Source: Rallus limicola
Taxonomy: Eukaryota; Chordata; Aves; Gruiformes; Rallidae
Direction of reading: 5' to 3'
Assembly: GCA_022605955.1 (NCBI GenBank)
Contig: JAKCOZ010000083.1
Span: forward strand, 558,001-622,000
Length of the DNA: 64,000 nt
Part shown: positions 22,619 to 33,800 of the stretch, piece after piece
Layout of the letters: the number at the start of each line of letters is the position of its first letter
Numbering within the stretch: the stretch's first letter is position 1
Program-made: the position numbers and the translations under genes
Notes under the pieces: model-generated
What the model was told of the DNA's origin: nothing
The model's input: the letters and a program-made list of their open reading frames with translations, nothing else
Database searches by the model: none

Positions 22619-25600
22619 ATGCCTTTCAGGCCTAGCTTGTCTGAAACCTCCTAACAGGACAAGCTATGCCTTTCATGCCTAGCTTCTTTACTTTGGGAGT
22701 TATTGCTGGACGTTTAGCATGTTTTGAACTGCAGTCTGCTAGGGCCGAGAAAAGCACCGTAGGAGGTTCCAGGCATGTTCCCTCTTTCCAGGCAAAGGAA
22801 AAGGCTGAGAACCAAAGTGACAGGGGCTGCTCGTGTGTCTTGATAGGAGGTTTCAGACAAGCTATGCCTTTCAGGCCTAGCTTCTTTACTTTGGGAGTTA
22901 TTGCTGGACGTTTAGCATGTTTTGAACTGCAGTCTGCTAGGGCCGAGAAAAGCACCGTAGGAGGTTCCAGGCATGTTCCCTCTTTCCAGGCAAAGGAAAA
23001 GGCTGAGAGCCAAAGTGACAGGGTCTGCTCGTGTGTCCTGTTAGGAGGTTTCAGACAAGCTATGCCTTTCAGGCCTAGCTTCTTTACTTTGGGAGTTATT
23101 GCTGGACATTTAGCATGTTTTGAACTGCAGTCTGCTAGGCCCGAGAAAAGCACCGTAGGAGGTTCCAGGCATGTTCCCTCTTTCCAGGCAAAGGAAAAGG
23201 CTGAGAGCTAAAGTGACAGGGGCTGCTCGTGTGTCCTGTTAGGAGGTTTCAGACAAGCTATGCCTTTCAGGCCTAGCTTCTTTACTTTGGGAGTTATTGC
23301 TGGACGTTTAGCATGTTTTGAACTGCAGTCTGCTAGGGCCGAGAAAAGCACCGTAGGAGGTTCCAGGCATGTTCCCTCTTTCCAGGCAAAGGAAAAGGCT
23401 GAGAGCCAAAGTGACAGGGTCTGCTCGTGTGTCCTGTTAGGAGGTTTCAGACAAGCTATGCCTTTCAGGCCTAGCTTCTTTACTTTGGGAGTTATTGCTG
23501 GACGTTTAGCATGTTTTTAACTGCAGTCTGCTAGGGCCGAGAAAAGCACCGTAGAAGGTTCCAGGCATGTTCCCTCTTTCCAGGCAAAGGAAAAGGCTGA
23601 GAGCCAAAGTGACAGGGTCTGCTCGGGTGTCCTGATAGGAGGTTTCAGACAAGCTATGCCTTTCAGGCCTAGCTTCTTTACTTTGGGAGTTATTGCTGGA
23701 CGTTTAGCATGTTTTGAACTGCAGTCTGCTAGGGACGAGAAAAGCACCGTAGGAGGTTCCAGGCATGTTCCCTCTTTCCAGGCAAAGGAAAAGGCTGAGA
23801 GCCAAAGTGTCAGGGGCTGCTCGTGTGTCCTGTTAGGAGGTTTCAGACAAGCTATGCCTTTCAGGCCTAGCTTCTTTACTTTGGGAGTTATTGCTGGACG
23901 TTTAGCATGTTTTGAACTGCAGTCTGCTAGGGCCGAGAAAAGCACCGTAGGAGGTTCCAGGCATGTTCCCTCTTTCCAGGCAAAGGAAAAGGCTGAGAGC
24001 CAAAGTGACAGGGTCTGCTCTTGTGTCCTGTTAGGAGGTTTCAGACAAGCTATGCCTTTCAGGCCTAGCTTCTTTACTTTGGGAGTTATTGCTGGACGTT
24101 TATCATGTTTTGAATTGCAGTCTGCTAGGGCCGAGAAAAGCACCGTAGGAGGTTCCAGGCATGTTCCCTCTTTCCAGGCAAAGGAAAAGGCTGAGAGCCA
24201 AAGTGACAGGGTCTGCTTGTGTGTCCTGTTAGGAGGTTTCAGACAAGCTATGCCTTTCAGGCCTAGCTTCTTTACTTTGGGAGTTATTGCTGGACGTTTA
24301 GCATGTTTTGAACTGCAGTCTGCTAGGGCCGAGAAAAGCACCCTAGGAGGTTCCAGGCATGTTCCCTCTTTCCAGGCAAAGGAAAAGGCTGAGAGCCAAA
24401 GTGACAGGGGCTGCTCGTGTGTCCTGTCAGGAGGTTTCAGACAAGCTATGCCTTTCATGCCTAGCTTCTTTACTTTGGGAGTTATTGCTGGACGTTTAGC
24501 ATGTTTTGAACTGCAGTCTGCTAGGGCCGAGAAAAGCACCGTAGGAGGTTCCAGGCATGTTCCCTCTTTCCAGGCAAAGGAAAAGGCTGAGAGCCAAAGT
24601 GACAGGGTCTGCTCGTGTGTCCTGTTAGGAGGTTTCAGACAAGCTATGCCTTTCAGGCCTAGCTTCTTTACTTTGGGAGTTATTGCTGGACGTTTAGCAT
24701 GTTTTGAACTGCAGTCTGCTAGGGCCGAGAAAAGCACCGTAGGAGGTTCCAGGCATGTTCCCTCTTTCCAGGCAAAGGAAAAGGCTGAGAGCCAAAGTGA
24801 CAGGGTCTGCTCGTGTGTCCTGTTAGGAGGTTTCAGACAAGCTATGCCTTTCAGGCCTAGCTTCTTTACTTTGGGAGTTATTGCTGGACGTTTACCATGT
24901 TTTGAACTGCAGTCTGCTAGGGCCGAGAAAAGCACCGTAGGAGGTTCCAGGCATGTTCCCTCTTTCCAGGCAAAGGAAAAGGCTGAGAGCCAAAGTGACA
25001 GGGTCTGCTCGTTTGTCCTGTTAGGAGGTTTCAGACAAGCTATGCCTTTCAGGCCTAGCTTCTTTACTTTGGGAGTTATTGCTGGACGTTTAGCATGTTT
25101 TGAACTGCAGTCTGCTAGGGCCGAGAAAAGCACCGTAGGAGGTTCCAGGCATGTTCCCTCTTTCCAGGCAAAGGAAAAGGCTGAGAGCCAAAGTGACAGG
25201 GTCTGCTTGTGTGTCCTGTTAGGAGGTTTCAGACAAGCTATGCCTTTCAGGCCTAGCTTCTTTACTTTGGGAGTTATTGCTGGACGTTTAGCATGTTTTG
25301 AACTGCAGTCTGCTAGGGCCGAGAAAAGCACCGTAGAAGGTTCCAGGCATGTTCCCTCTTTCCAGGCAAAGGAAAAGGCTGAGAGCCAAAGTGACAGGGT
25401 CTGCTCGGGTGTCCTGATAGGAGGTTTCAGACAAGCTATGCCTTTCAGGCCTAGCTTCTTTACTTTGGGAGTTATTGCTGGACGTTTAGCATGTTTTGAA
25501 CTGCAGTCTGCTAGGGCCGAGAAAAGCACCGTAGGAGGTTCCAGGCATGTTCCCTCTTTCCAGGCAAAGGAAAAGGCTGAGAGCCAAAGTGTCAGGGGCT

Positions 25601-25978
25601 GCTCGTGTGTCCTGTTAGGAGGTTTCAGACAAGCTATGCCTTTCAGGCCTAGCTTCTTTACTTTGGGAGTTATTGCTGGACGTTTAGCATGTTTTGAACT
25701 GCAGTCTGCTAGGGCCGAGAAAAGCACCGTAGGAGGTTCCAGGCATGTTCCCTCTTTCCAGGCAAAGGAAAAGGCTGAGAGCCAAAGTGACAGGGTCTGC
25801 TCTTGTGTCCTGTTAGGAGGTTTCAGACAAGCTATGCCTTTCAGGCCTAGCTTCTTTACTTTGGGAGTTATTGCTGGACGTTTATCATGTTTTGAATTGC
25901 AGTCTGCTAGGGCCGAGAAAAGCACCGTAGGAGGTTCCAGGCATGTTCCCTCTTTCCAGGCAAAGGAAAAGGCTGAGA
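21576..25978 (+). repeat. Tandem segmental duplication, copy 1 (4,403 bp)
   Basis: The segment equals 22 units plus one 47-bp insertion and is followed directly by a second copy. It begins in a unit with 146A and TCTTGATAGG (175T, 178A). It crosses the palindrome at 22,591, then the 47A/148T unit (stop at 23,209), the 61T unit at 23,518 and a type A run. It ends in a 52T+64T unit. G at 25,300 corresponds to T at 29,703 in copy 2. Confidence 0.88.
22591..22661. repeat. Palindromic junction 5
   Basis: Exact arms and insertion, 1,235 bp (6 units + 47) after junction 4. It lies inside copy 1 of the 4,403-bp duplication; junction 6 is its copy. Confidence 0.97.
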
Positions 25979-27021
25979 ACCAAAGTGACAGGGGCTGCTC
26001 GTGTGTCTTGATAGGAGGTTTCAGACAAGCTATGCCTTTCAGGCCTAGCTTCTTTACTTTGGGAGTTATTGCTGGACGTTTAGCATGTTTTGAACTGCAG
26101 TCTGCTAGGGCCGAGAAAAGCACCGTAGGAGGTTCCAGGCATGTTCCCTCTTTCCAGGCAAAGGAAAAGGCTGAGAGCCAAAGTGACAGGGGCTGCTCGT
26201 GTGTCCTGTTAGGAGGTTTCAGACAAGCTATGCCTATCAGGCCTAGCTTCTTTACTTTGGGAGTTATTGCTGGACGTTTAGCATGTTTTGAACTGCAGTC
26301 TGCTAGGGCCGAGAAAAGCACCGTAGGAGGTTCCAGGCATGTTCCCTCTTTCCAGGCAAAGGAAAAGGCTGAGAACCAAAGTGACAGGGGCTGCTCGTGT
26401 GTCATGTTAGGAGGTTTCAGACAAGCTATGCCTTTCAGGCCTAGCTTCTTTACTTTGGGAGTTATTGCTGGACGTTTAGCATGTTTTGAACTGCAGTCTG
26501 CTAGGGCCGAGAAAAGCACCGTAGGAGGTTCCAGGCATGTTCCCTCTTTCCAGGCAAAGGAAAAGGCTGAGAGCCAAAGTGACAGGGGCTGCTCGTGTGT
26601 CCTGTTAGGAGGTTTCAGACAAGCTATGCCTTTCAGGCCTAGCTTCTTTACTTTGGGAGTTATTGCTGGACGTTTAGCATGTTTTGAACTGCAGTCTGCT
26701 AGGGCCGAGAAAAGCACCGTAGGAGGTTCCAGGCATGTTCCCTCTTTCCAGGCAAAGGAAAAGGCTGAGAACCAAAGTGACAGGGGCTGCTCGTGTGTCA
26801 TGTTAGGAGGTTTCAGACAAGCTATGCCTTTCAGGCCTTGCTTCTTTACTTTGGGAGTTATTGCTGGACGTTTAGCATGTTTTGAATTGCAGTCTGCTAG
26901 GGCTGAGAAAAGCACCGTAGGAGGTTCCAGGCATGTTCCCTCTTTCCAGGCAAAGGAAAAGGCTGAGAGCCAAAGTGACAGGGGCTGCTCGTGTGTCCTG
27001 TTAGGAGGTTTCAGACAAGCT
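22666..27021 (+). repeat. Block of 22 units joining type B to type A sequence
   Basis: Two palindrome-class units lead into a 47A/148T unit (23,209), the 61T unit at 23,518 and a type A run: 155T, 168T, 52T+64T+167T, 94C, 11T, 161T and so on. A second partial type A run begins near 25,240. The unit at 25,833 is chimeric and returns to palindrome-class units up to the next junction. Confidence 0.88.
25833..26030 (+). other. Chimeric unit at the 4,403-bp duplication breakpoint
   Basis: The left half has the type A variants 52T (25,885) and 64T (25,897). The right half has 146A... (A at 25,979), 161G and TCTTGATAGG, which belong to the palindrome-associated class. Elsewhere 52T+64T is always followed by 167T in the same unit. 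The crossover lies between 25,897 and 25,979. Confidence 0.88.
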
Positions 27022-30000
27022 ATGCCTTTCAGGCCTAGCTTGTCTGAAACCTCCTAACAGGACAAGCTATGCCTTTCATGCCTAGCTTCTTTACTTTGGG
27101 AGTTATTGCTGGACGTTTAGCATGTTTTGAACTGCAGTCTGCTAGGGCCGAGAAAAGCACCGTAGGAGGTTCCAGGCATGTTCCCTCTTTCCAGGCAAAG
27201 GAAAAGGCTGAGAACCAAAGTGACAGGGGCTGCTCGTGTGTCTTGATAGGAGGTTTCAGACAAGCTATGCCTTTCAGGCCTAGCTTCTTTACTTTGGGAG
27301 TTATTGCTGGACGTTTAGCATGTTTTGAACTGCAGTCTGCTAGGGCCGAGAAAAGCACCGTAGGAGGTTCCAGGCATGTTCCCTCTTTCCAGGCAAAGGA
27401 AAAGGCTGAGAGCCAAAGTGACAGGGTCTGCTCGTGTGTCCTGTTAGGAGGTTTCAGACAAGCTATGCCTTTCAGGCCTAGCTTCTTTACTTTGGGAGTT
27501 ATTGCTGGACATTTAGCATGTTTTGAACTGCAGTCTGCTAGGCCCGAGAAAAGCACCGTAGGAGGTTCCAGGCATGTTCCCTCTTTCCAGGCAAAGGAAA
27601 AGGCTGAGAGCTAAAGTGACAGGGGCTGCTCGTGTGTCCTGTTAGGAGGTTTCAGACAAGCTATGCCTTTCAGGCCTAGCTTCTTTACTTTGGGAGTTAT
27701 TGCTGGACGTTTAGCATGTTTTGAACTGCAGTCTGCTAGGGCCGAGAAAAGCACCGTAGGAGGTTCCAGGCATGTTCCCTCTTTCCAGGCAAAGGAAAAG
27801 GCTGAGAGCCAAAGTGACAGGGTCTGCTCGTGTGTCCTGTTAGGAGGTTTCAGACAAGCTATGCCTTTCAGGCCTAGCTTCTTTACTTTGGGAGTTATTG
27901 CTGGACGTTTAGCATGTTTTTAACTGCAGTCTGCTAGGGCCGAGAAAAGCACCGTAGAAGGTTCCAGGCATGTTCCCTCTTTCCAGGCAAAGGAAAAGGC
28001 TGAGAGCCAAAGTGACAGGGTCTGCTCGGGTGTCCTGATAGGAGGTTTCAGACAAGCTATGCCTTTCAGGCCTAGCTTCTTTACTTTGGGAGTTATTGCT
28101 GGACGTTTAGCATGTTTTGAACTGCAGTCTGCTAGGGACGAGAAAAGCACCGTAGGAGGTTCCAGGCATGTTCCCTCTTTCCAGGCAAAGGAAAAGGCTG
28201 AGAGCCAAAGTGTCAGGGGCTGCTCGTGTGTCCTGTTAGGAGGTTTCAGACAAGCTATGCCTTTCAGGCCTAGCTTCTTTACTTTGGGAGTTATTGCTGG
28301 ACGTTTAGCATGTTTTGAACTGCAGTCTGCTAGGGCCGAGAAAAGCACCGTAGGAGGTTCCAGGCATGTTCCCTCTTTCCAGGCAAAGGAAAAGGCTGAG
28401 AGCCAAAGTGACAGGGTCTGCTCTTGTGTCCTGTTAGGAGGTTTCAGACAAGCTATGCCTTTCAGGCCTAGCTTCTTTACTTTGGGAGTTATTGCTGGAC
28501 GTTTATCATGTTTTGAATTGCAGTCTGCTAGGGCCGAGAAAAGCACCGTAGGAGGTTCCAGGCATGTTCCCTCTTTCCAGGCAAAGGAAAAGGCTGAGAG
28601 CCAAAGTGACAGGGTCTGCTTGTGTGTCCTGTTAGGAGGTTTCAGACAAGCTATGCCTTTCAGGCCTAGCTTCTTTACTTTGGGAGTTATTGCTGGACGT
28701 TTAGCATGTTTTGAACTGCAGTCTGCTAGGGCCGAGAAAAGCACCCTAGGAGGTTCCAGGCATGTTCCCTCTTTCCAGGCAAAGGAAAAGGCTGAGAGCC
28801 AAAGTGACAGGGGCTGCTCGTGTGTCCTGTCAGGAGGTTTCAGACAAGCTATGCCTTTCATGCCTAGCTTCTTTACTTTGGGAGTTATTGCTGGACGTTT
28901 AGCATGTTTTGAACTGCAGTCTGCTAGGGCCGAGAAAAGCACCGTAGGAGGTTCCAGGCATGTTCCCTCTTTCCAGGCAAAGGAAAAGGCTGAGAGCCAA
29001 AGTGACAGGGTCTGCTCGTGTGTCCTGTTAGGAGGTTTCAGACAAGCTATGCCTTTCAGGCCTAGCTTCTTTACTTTGGGAGTTATTGCTGGACGTTTAG
29101 CATGTTTTGAACTGCAGTCTGCTAGGGCCGAGAAAAGCACCGTAGGAGGTTCCAGGCATGTTCCCTCTTTCCAGGCAAAGGAAAAGGCTGAGAGCCAAAG
29201 TGACAGGGTCTGCTCGTGTGTCCTGTTAGGAGGTTTCAGACAAGCTATGCCTTTCAGGCCTAGCTTCTTTACTTTGGGAGTTATTGCTGGACGTTTACCA
29301 TGTTTTGAACTGCAGTCTGCTAGGGCCGAGAAAAGCACCGTAGGAGGTTCCAGGCATGTTCCCTCTTTCCAGGCAAAGGAAAAGGCTGAGAGCCAAAGTG
29401 ACAGGGTCTGCTCGTTTGTCCTGTTAGGAGGTTTCAGACAAGCTATGCCTTTCAGGCCTAGCTTCTTTACTTTGGGAGTTATTGCTGGACGTTTAGCATG
29501 TTTTGAACTGCAGTCTGCTAGGGCCGAGAAAAGCACCGTAGGAGGTTCCAGGCATGTTCCCTCTTTCCAGGCAAAGGAAAAGGCTGAGAGCCAAAGTGAC
29601 AGGGTCTGCTTGTGTGTCCTGTTAGGAGGTTTCAGACAAGCTATGCCTTTCAGGCCTAGCTTCTTTACTTTGGGAGTTATTGCTGGACGTTTAGCATGTT
29701 TTTAACTGCAGTCTGCTAGGGCCGAGAAAAGCACCGTAGAAGGTTCCAGGCATGTTCCCTCTTTCCAGGCAAAGGAAAAGGCTGAGAGCCAAAGTGACAG
29801 GGTCTGCTCGGGTGTCCTGATAGGAGGTTTCAGACAAGCTATGCCTTTCAGGCCTAGCTTCTTTACTTTGGGAGTTATTGCTGGACGTTTAGCATGTTTT
29901 GAACTGCAGTCTGCTAGGGCCGAGAAAAGCACCGTAGGAGGTTCCAGGCATGTTCCCTCTTTCCAGGCAAAGGAAAAGGCTGAGAGCCAAAGTGTCAGGG

Positions 30001-30381
30001 GCTGCTCGTGTGTCCTGTTAGGAGGTTTCAGACAAGCTATGCCTTTCAGGCCTAGCTTCTTTACTTTGGGAGTTATTGCTGGACGTTTAGCATGTTTTGA
30101 ACTGCAGTCTGCTAGGGCCGAGAAAAGCACCGTAGGAGGTTCCAGGCATGTTCCCTCTTTCCAGGCAAAGGAAAAGGCTGAGAGCCAAAGTGACAGGGTC
30201 TGCTCTTGTGTCCTGTTAGGAGGTTTCAGACAAGCTATGCCTTTCAGGCCTAGCTTCTTTACTTTGGGAGTTATTGCTGGACGTTTATCATGTTTTGAAT
30301 TGCAGTCTGCTAGGGCCGAGAAAAGCACCGTAGGAGGTTCCAGGCATGTTCCCTCTTTCCAGGCAAAGGAAAAGGCTGAGA
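25979..30381 (+). repeat. Tandem segmental duplication, copy 2 (4,403 bp)
   Basis: This copy matches 21,576-25,978 in variant order, including the palindrome at 26,994, 148T at 27,612, 61T at 27,921, GGGACGAG at about 28,135 and private variants near 29,298 (52C) and 29,415 (170T). Its left edge lies in a chimeric unit. At its right end the 52T+64T unit continues into its normal 167T half, so copy 2 keeps the undisrupted junction. Confidence 0.88.
26994..27064. repeat. Palindromic junction 6
   Basis: Exact arms and insertion, exactly 4,403 bp after junction 5, of which it is the duplicate. It is the last palindrome for 11.3 kb. Confidence 0.97.
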
Positions 30382-33300
30382 GCCAAAGTGACAGGGTCTG
30401 CTTGTGTGTCCTGTTAGGAGGTTTCAGACAAGCTATGCCTTTCAGGCCTAGCTTCTTTACTTTGGGAGTTATTGCTGGACGTTTAGCATGTTTTGAACTG
30501 CAGTCTGCTAGGGCCGAGAAAAGCACCCTAGGAGGTTCCAGGCATGTTCCCTCTTTCCAGGCAAAGGAAAAGGCTGAGAGCCAAAGTTACAGGGGCTGCT
30601 CGTGTGTCCTGTCAGGAGGTTTCAGACAAGCTATGCCTTTCATGCCTAGCTTCTTTACTTTGGGAGTTATTGCTGGACGTTTAGCATGTTTTGAACTGCA
30701 GTCTGCTAGGGCCGAGAAAAGCACCGTAGGAGGTTCCAGGCATGTTCCCTCTTTCCAGGCAAAGGAAAAGGCTGAGAGCCAAAGTGACAGGGTCTGCTCG
30801 TGTGTCCTGTTAGGAGGTTTCAGACAAGCTATGCCTTTCAGGCCTAGCTTCTTTACTTTGGGAGTTATTGCTGGACGTTTAGCATGTTTTGAACTGCAGT
30901 CTGCTAGGGCCGAGAAAAGCACCGTAGGAGGTTCCAGGCATGTTCCCTCTTTCCAGGCAAAGGAAAAGGCTGAGAGCCAAAGTGACAGGGTCTGCTCGTG
31001 TGTCCTATTAGGAGGTTTCAGACAAGCTATGCCTTTCAGGCCTAGCTTCTTTACTTTGGGAGTTATTGCTGGACGTTTAGCATGTTTTGAACTGCAGTCT
31101 GCTAGGGCCGAGAAAAGCACCGTAGGAGGTTCCAGGCATGTTCCCTCTTTCCAGGCAAAGGAAAAGGCTGAGAGCCAAAGTGACAGGGTCTGCTCGTGTG
31201 TCCTGTTAGGAGGTTTCAGACAAGCTATGCCTTTCAGGCCTAGCTTCTTTACTTTGGGAGTTATTGCTGGACGTTTAGCATGTTTTGAATTGCAGTCTGC
31301 TAGGGCCGAGAAAAGCACCGTAGGAGGTTCCAGGCATGTTCCCTCTTTCCAGGCAAAGGAAAAGGCTGAGAGCCAAAGTGACAGGGTCTGCTTGTGTGTC
31401 CTGTTAGGAGGTTTCAGACAAGCTATGACTTTCAGGCCTAGCTTCTTTACTTTGGGAGTTATTGCTGGACGTTTAGCATGTTTTGAACTGCAGTCTGCTA
31501 GGGCCGAGAAAAGCACCGTAGGAGGTTCCAGGCATGTTCCCTCTTTCCAGGCAAAGGAAAAGGCTGAGAGCCAAAGTGACAGGGTCTGCTCGTGTGTCCT
31601 GTTAGGAGGTTTCAGACAAGCTATGCCTTTCAGGCCTAGCTTCTTTACTTTGGGAGTTATTGCTGGACGTTTAGCATGTTTTGAACTGCAGTCTGCTAGG
31701 GCCGAGAAAAGCACCGTAGGAGGTTCCAGGCATGTTCCCTCTTTCCAGGCAAAGGAAAAGGCTGAGAGCCAAAGTGACAGGGTCTGCTCGTGTGTCCTGT
31801 TAGGAGGTTTCAGACAAGCTATGCCTTTCAGGCCTAGCTTCTTTACTTTGGGAGTTATTGCTGGACGTTTAGCATGTTTTGAACTGCAGTCTGCTAGGGC
31901 CGAGAAAAGCACCGTAGGAGGTTCCAGGCATGTTCCCTCTTTCCAGGCAAAGGAAAAGGCTGAGAGCCAAAGTGACAGGGTCTGCTCGTGTGTCCTGTTA
32001 GGAGGTTTCAGACAAGCTATGCCTTTCAGGCCTAGCTTCTTTACTTTGGGAGTTATTGCTGGACGTTTAGCATGTTTTGAACTGCAGTCTGCTAGGGCCG
32101 AGAAAAGCACCGTAGGAGGTTCCAGGCATGTTCCCTCTTTCCAGGCAAAGGAAAAGGCTGAGAGCCAAAGTGACAGGGTCTGCTCGTGTGTCCTGTTAGG
32201 AGGTTTCAGACAAGCTATGCCTTTCAGGCCTAGCTTCTTTACTTTGGGAGTTATTGCTGGACGTTTAGCATGTTTTGAACTGCAGTCTGCTAGGGCCGAG
32301 AAAAGCACCGTAGGAGGTTCCAGGCATGTTCCCTCTTTCCAGGCAAAGGAAAAGGCTGAGAGCCAAAGTGACAGGGTCTGCTCGTGTGTCCTGTTAGGAG
32401 GTTTCTGACAAGCTATGCCTTTCAGGCCTAGCTTCTTTACTTTGGGAGTTATTGCTGGACATTTAGCATGTTTTGAACTGCAGTCTGCTAGGCCCGAGAA
32501 AAGCACCGTAGGAGGTTCCAGGCATGTTCCCTCTTTCCAGGCAAAGGAAAAGGCTGAGAGCTAAAGTGACAGGGGCTGCTCGTGTGTCCTGTTAGGAGGT
32601 TTCAGACAAGCTATGCCTTTCAGGCCTAGCTTCTTTACTTTGGGAGTTATTGCTGGACGTTTAGCATGTTTTGAACTGCAGTCTGCTAGGGCCGAGAAAA
32701 GCACCGTAGGAGGTTCGAGGCATGTTCCCTCTTTCCAGGCAAAGGAAAAGGCTGAGAGCCAAAGTGACAGGGTCTGCTCGTGTGTCCTGTTAGGAGGTTT
32801 CAGACAAGCTATGCCTTTCAGGCCTCGCTTCTTTACTTTGGGAGTTATTGCTGGACGTTTAGCATGTTTTGAACTGCAGTCTGCTAGGGCCGAGAAAAGC
32901 ACCGTAGGAGGTTCCAGGCATGTTCCCTCTTTCCAGGCAAAGGAAAAGGCTGAGAGCCAAAGTGACAGGGGCTGCTCATGTGTCCTGTTAGGAGGTTTCA
33001 GACAAGCTATGCCTTTCAGGCCTAGCTTCTTTACTTTGGGAGTTATTGCTGGACGTTTAGCATGTTTTGAACTGCAGTCTGCTAGGGCCGAGAAAAGCAC
33101 CGTAGGAGGTTCCAGGCATGTTCCCTCTTTCCAGGCAAAGGAAAAGGCTGAGAGCCAAAGTGACAGGGGCTGCTCGTGTGTCCTGTTAGGAGGTTTCAGA
33201 CAAGCTATGCCTTTCAGGCCTAGCTTCTTTACTTTGGGAGTTATTGCTGGACGTTTAGCATGTTTTGAACTGCAGTCTGCTAGGGCCGAGAAAAGCACCG

Positions 33301-33800
33301 TAGGAGGTTCCAGGCATGTTCCCTCTTTCCAGGCAAAGGAAAAGGCTGAGAGCCAAAGTGACAGGGTCTGCTCGGGTGTCCTGTTAGGAGGTTTCAGACA
33401 AGCTATGCCTTTCAGGCCTAGCTTCTTTACTTTGGGAGTTATTGCTGGACGTTTAGCATGTTTTGAACTGCAGTCTGCTAGGGCCGAGAAAAGCACCGTA
33501 GGAGGTTCCAGGCATGTTCCCTCTTTCCAGGCAAAGGAAAAGGCTGAGAGCCAAAGTGACAGGGTCTGCTCGTGTGTCCTGTTAGGAGGTTTCAGACAAG
33601 CTATGCGTTTCACGCCTAGCTTCTATACTTTGGGAGTTATTGCTGGACGTTTAGCATGTTTTGAACTGCAGTCTGCTAGGGCCGAGAAAAGCACCGTAGG
33701 AGGTTCCAGGCATGTTCCCTCTTTCCAGGCAAAGGAAAAGGCTGAGAGCCAAAGTGACAGGGTCTGCTCGTGTGTCCTGTTAGGAGGTTTCAGACAAGCT
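29703..33800 (+). repeat. Long-range duplication, copy 2 (offset 23,250)
   Basis: Partner of 6,453-10,550. It starts at a 61T unit, carries the private stop-making variants 190T (32,406) and 148T (32,562), and ends with the diverged marker unit. T at 30,588 is a private substitution. Homology with copy 1 goes on into the palindrome-bearing blocks: 40,231-42,887 matches 16,934-19,590 at offset 23,297, which is 23,250 plus one 47-bp insertion. Confidence 0.9.
33603..33800 (+). repeat. Unusually diverged unit (marker copy 2)
   Basis: It carries the same three private substitutions as the unit at 10,353-10,550 and no others in that segment. The next unit in copy 2 corresponds to a unit four places further on in copy 1, so a 792-bp length difference starts directly after this marker. 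Confidence 0.93.
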
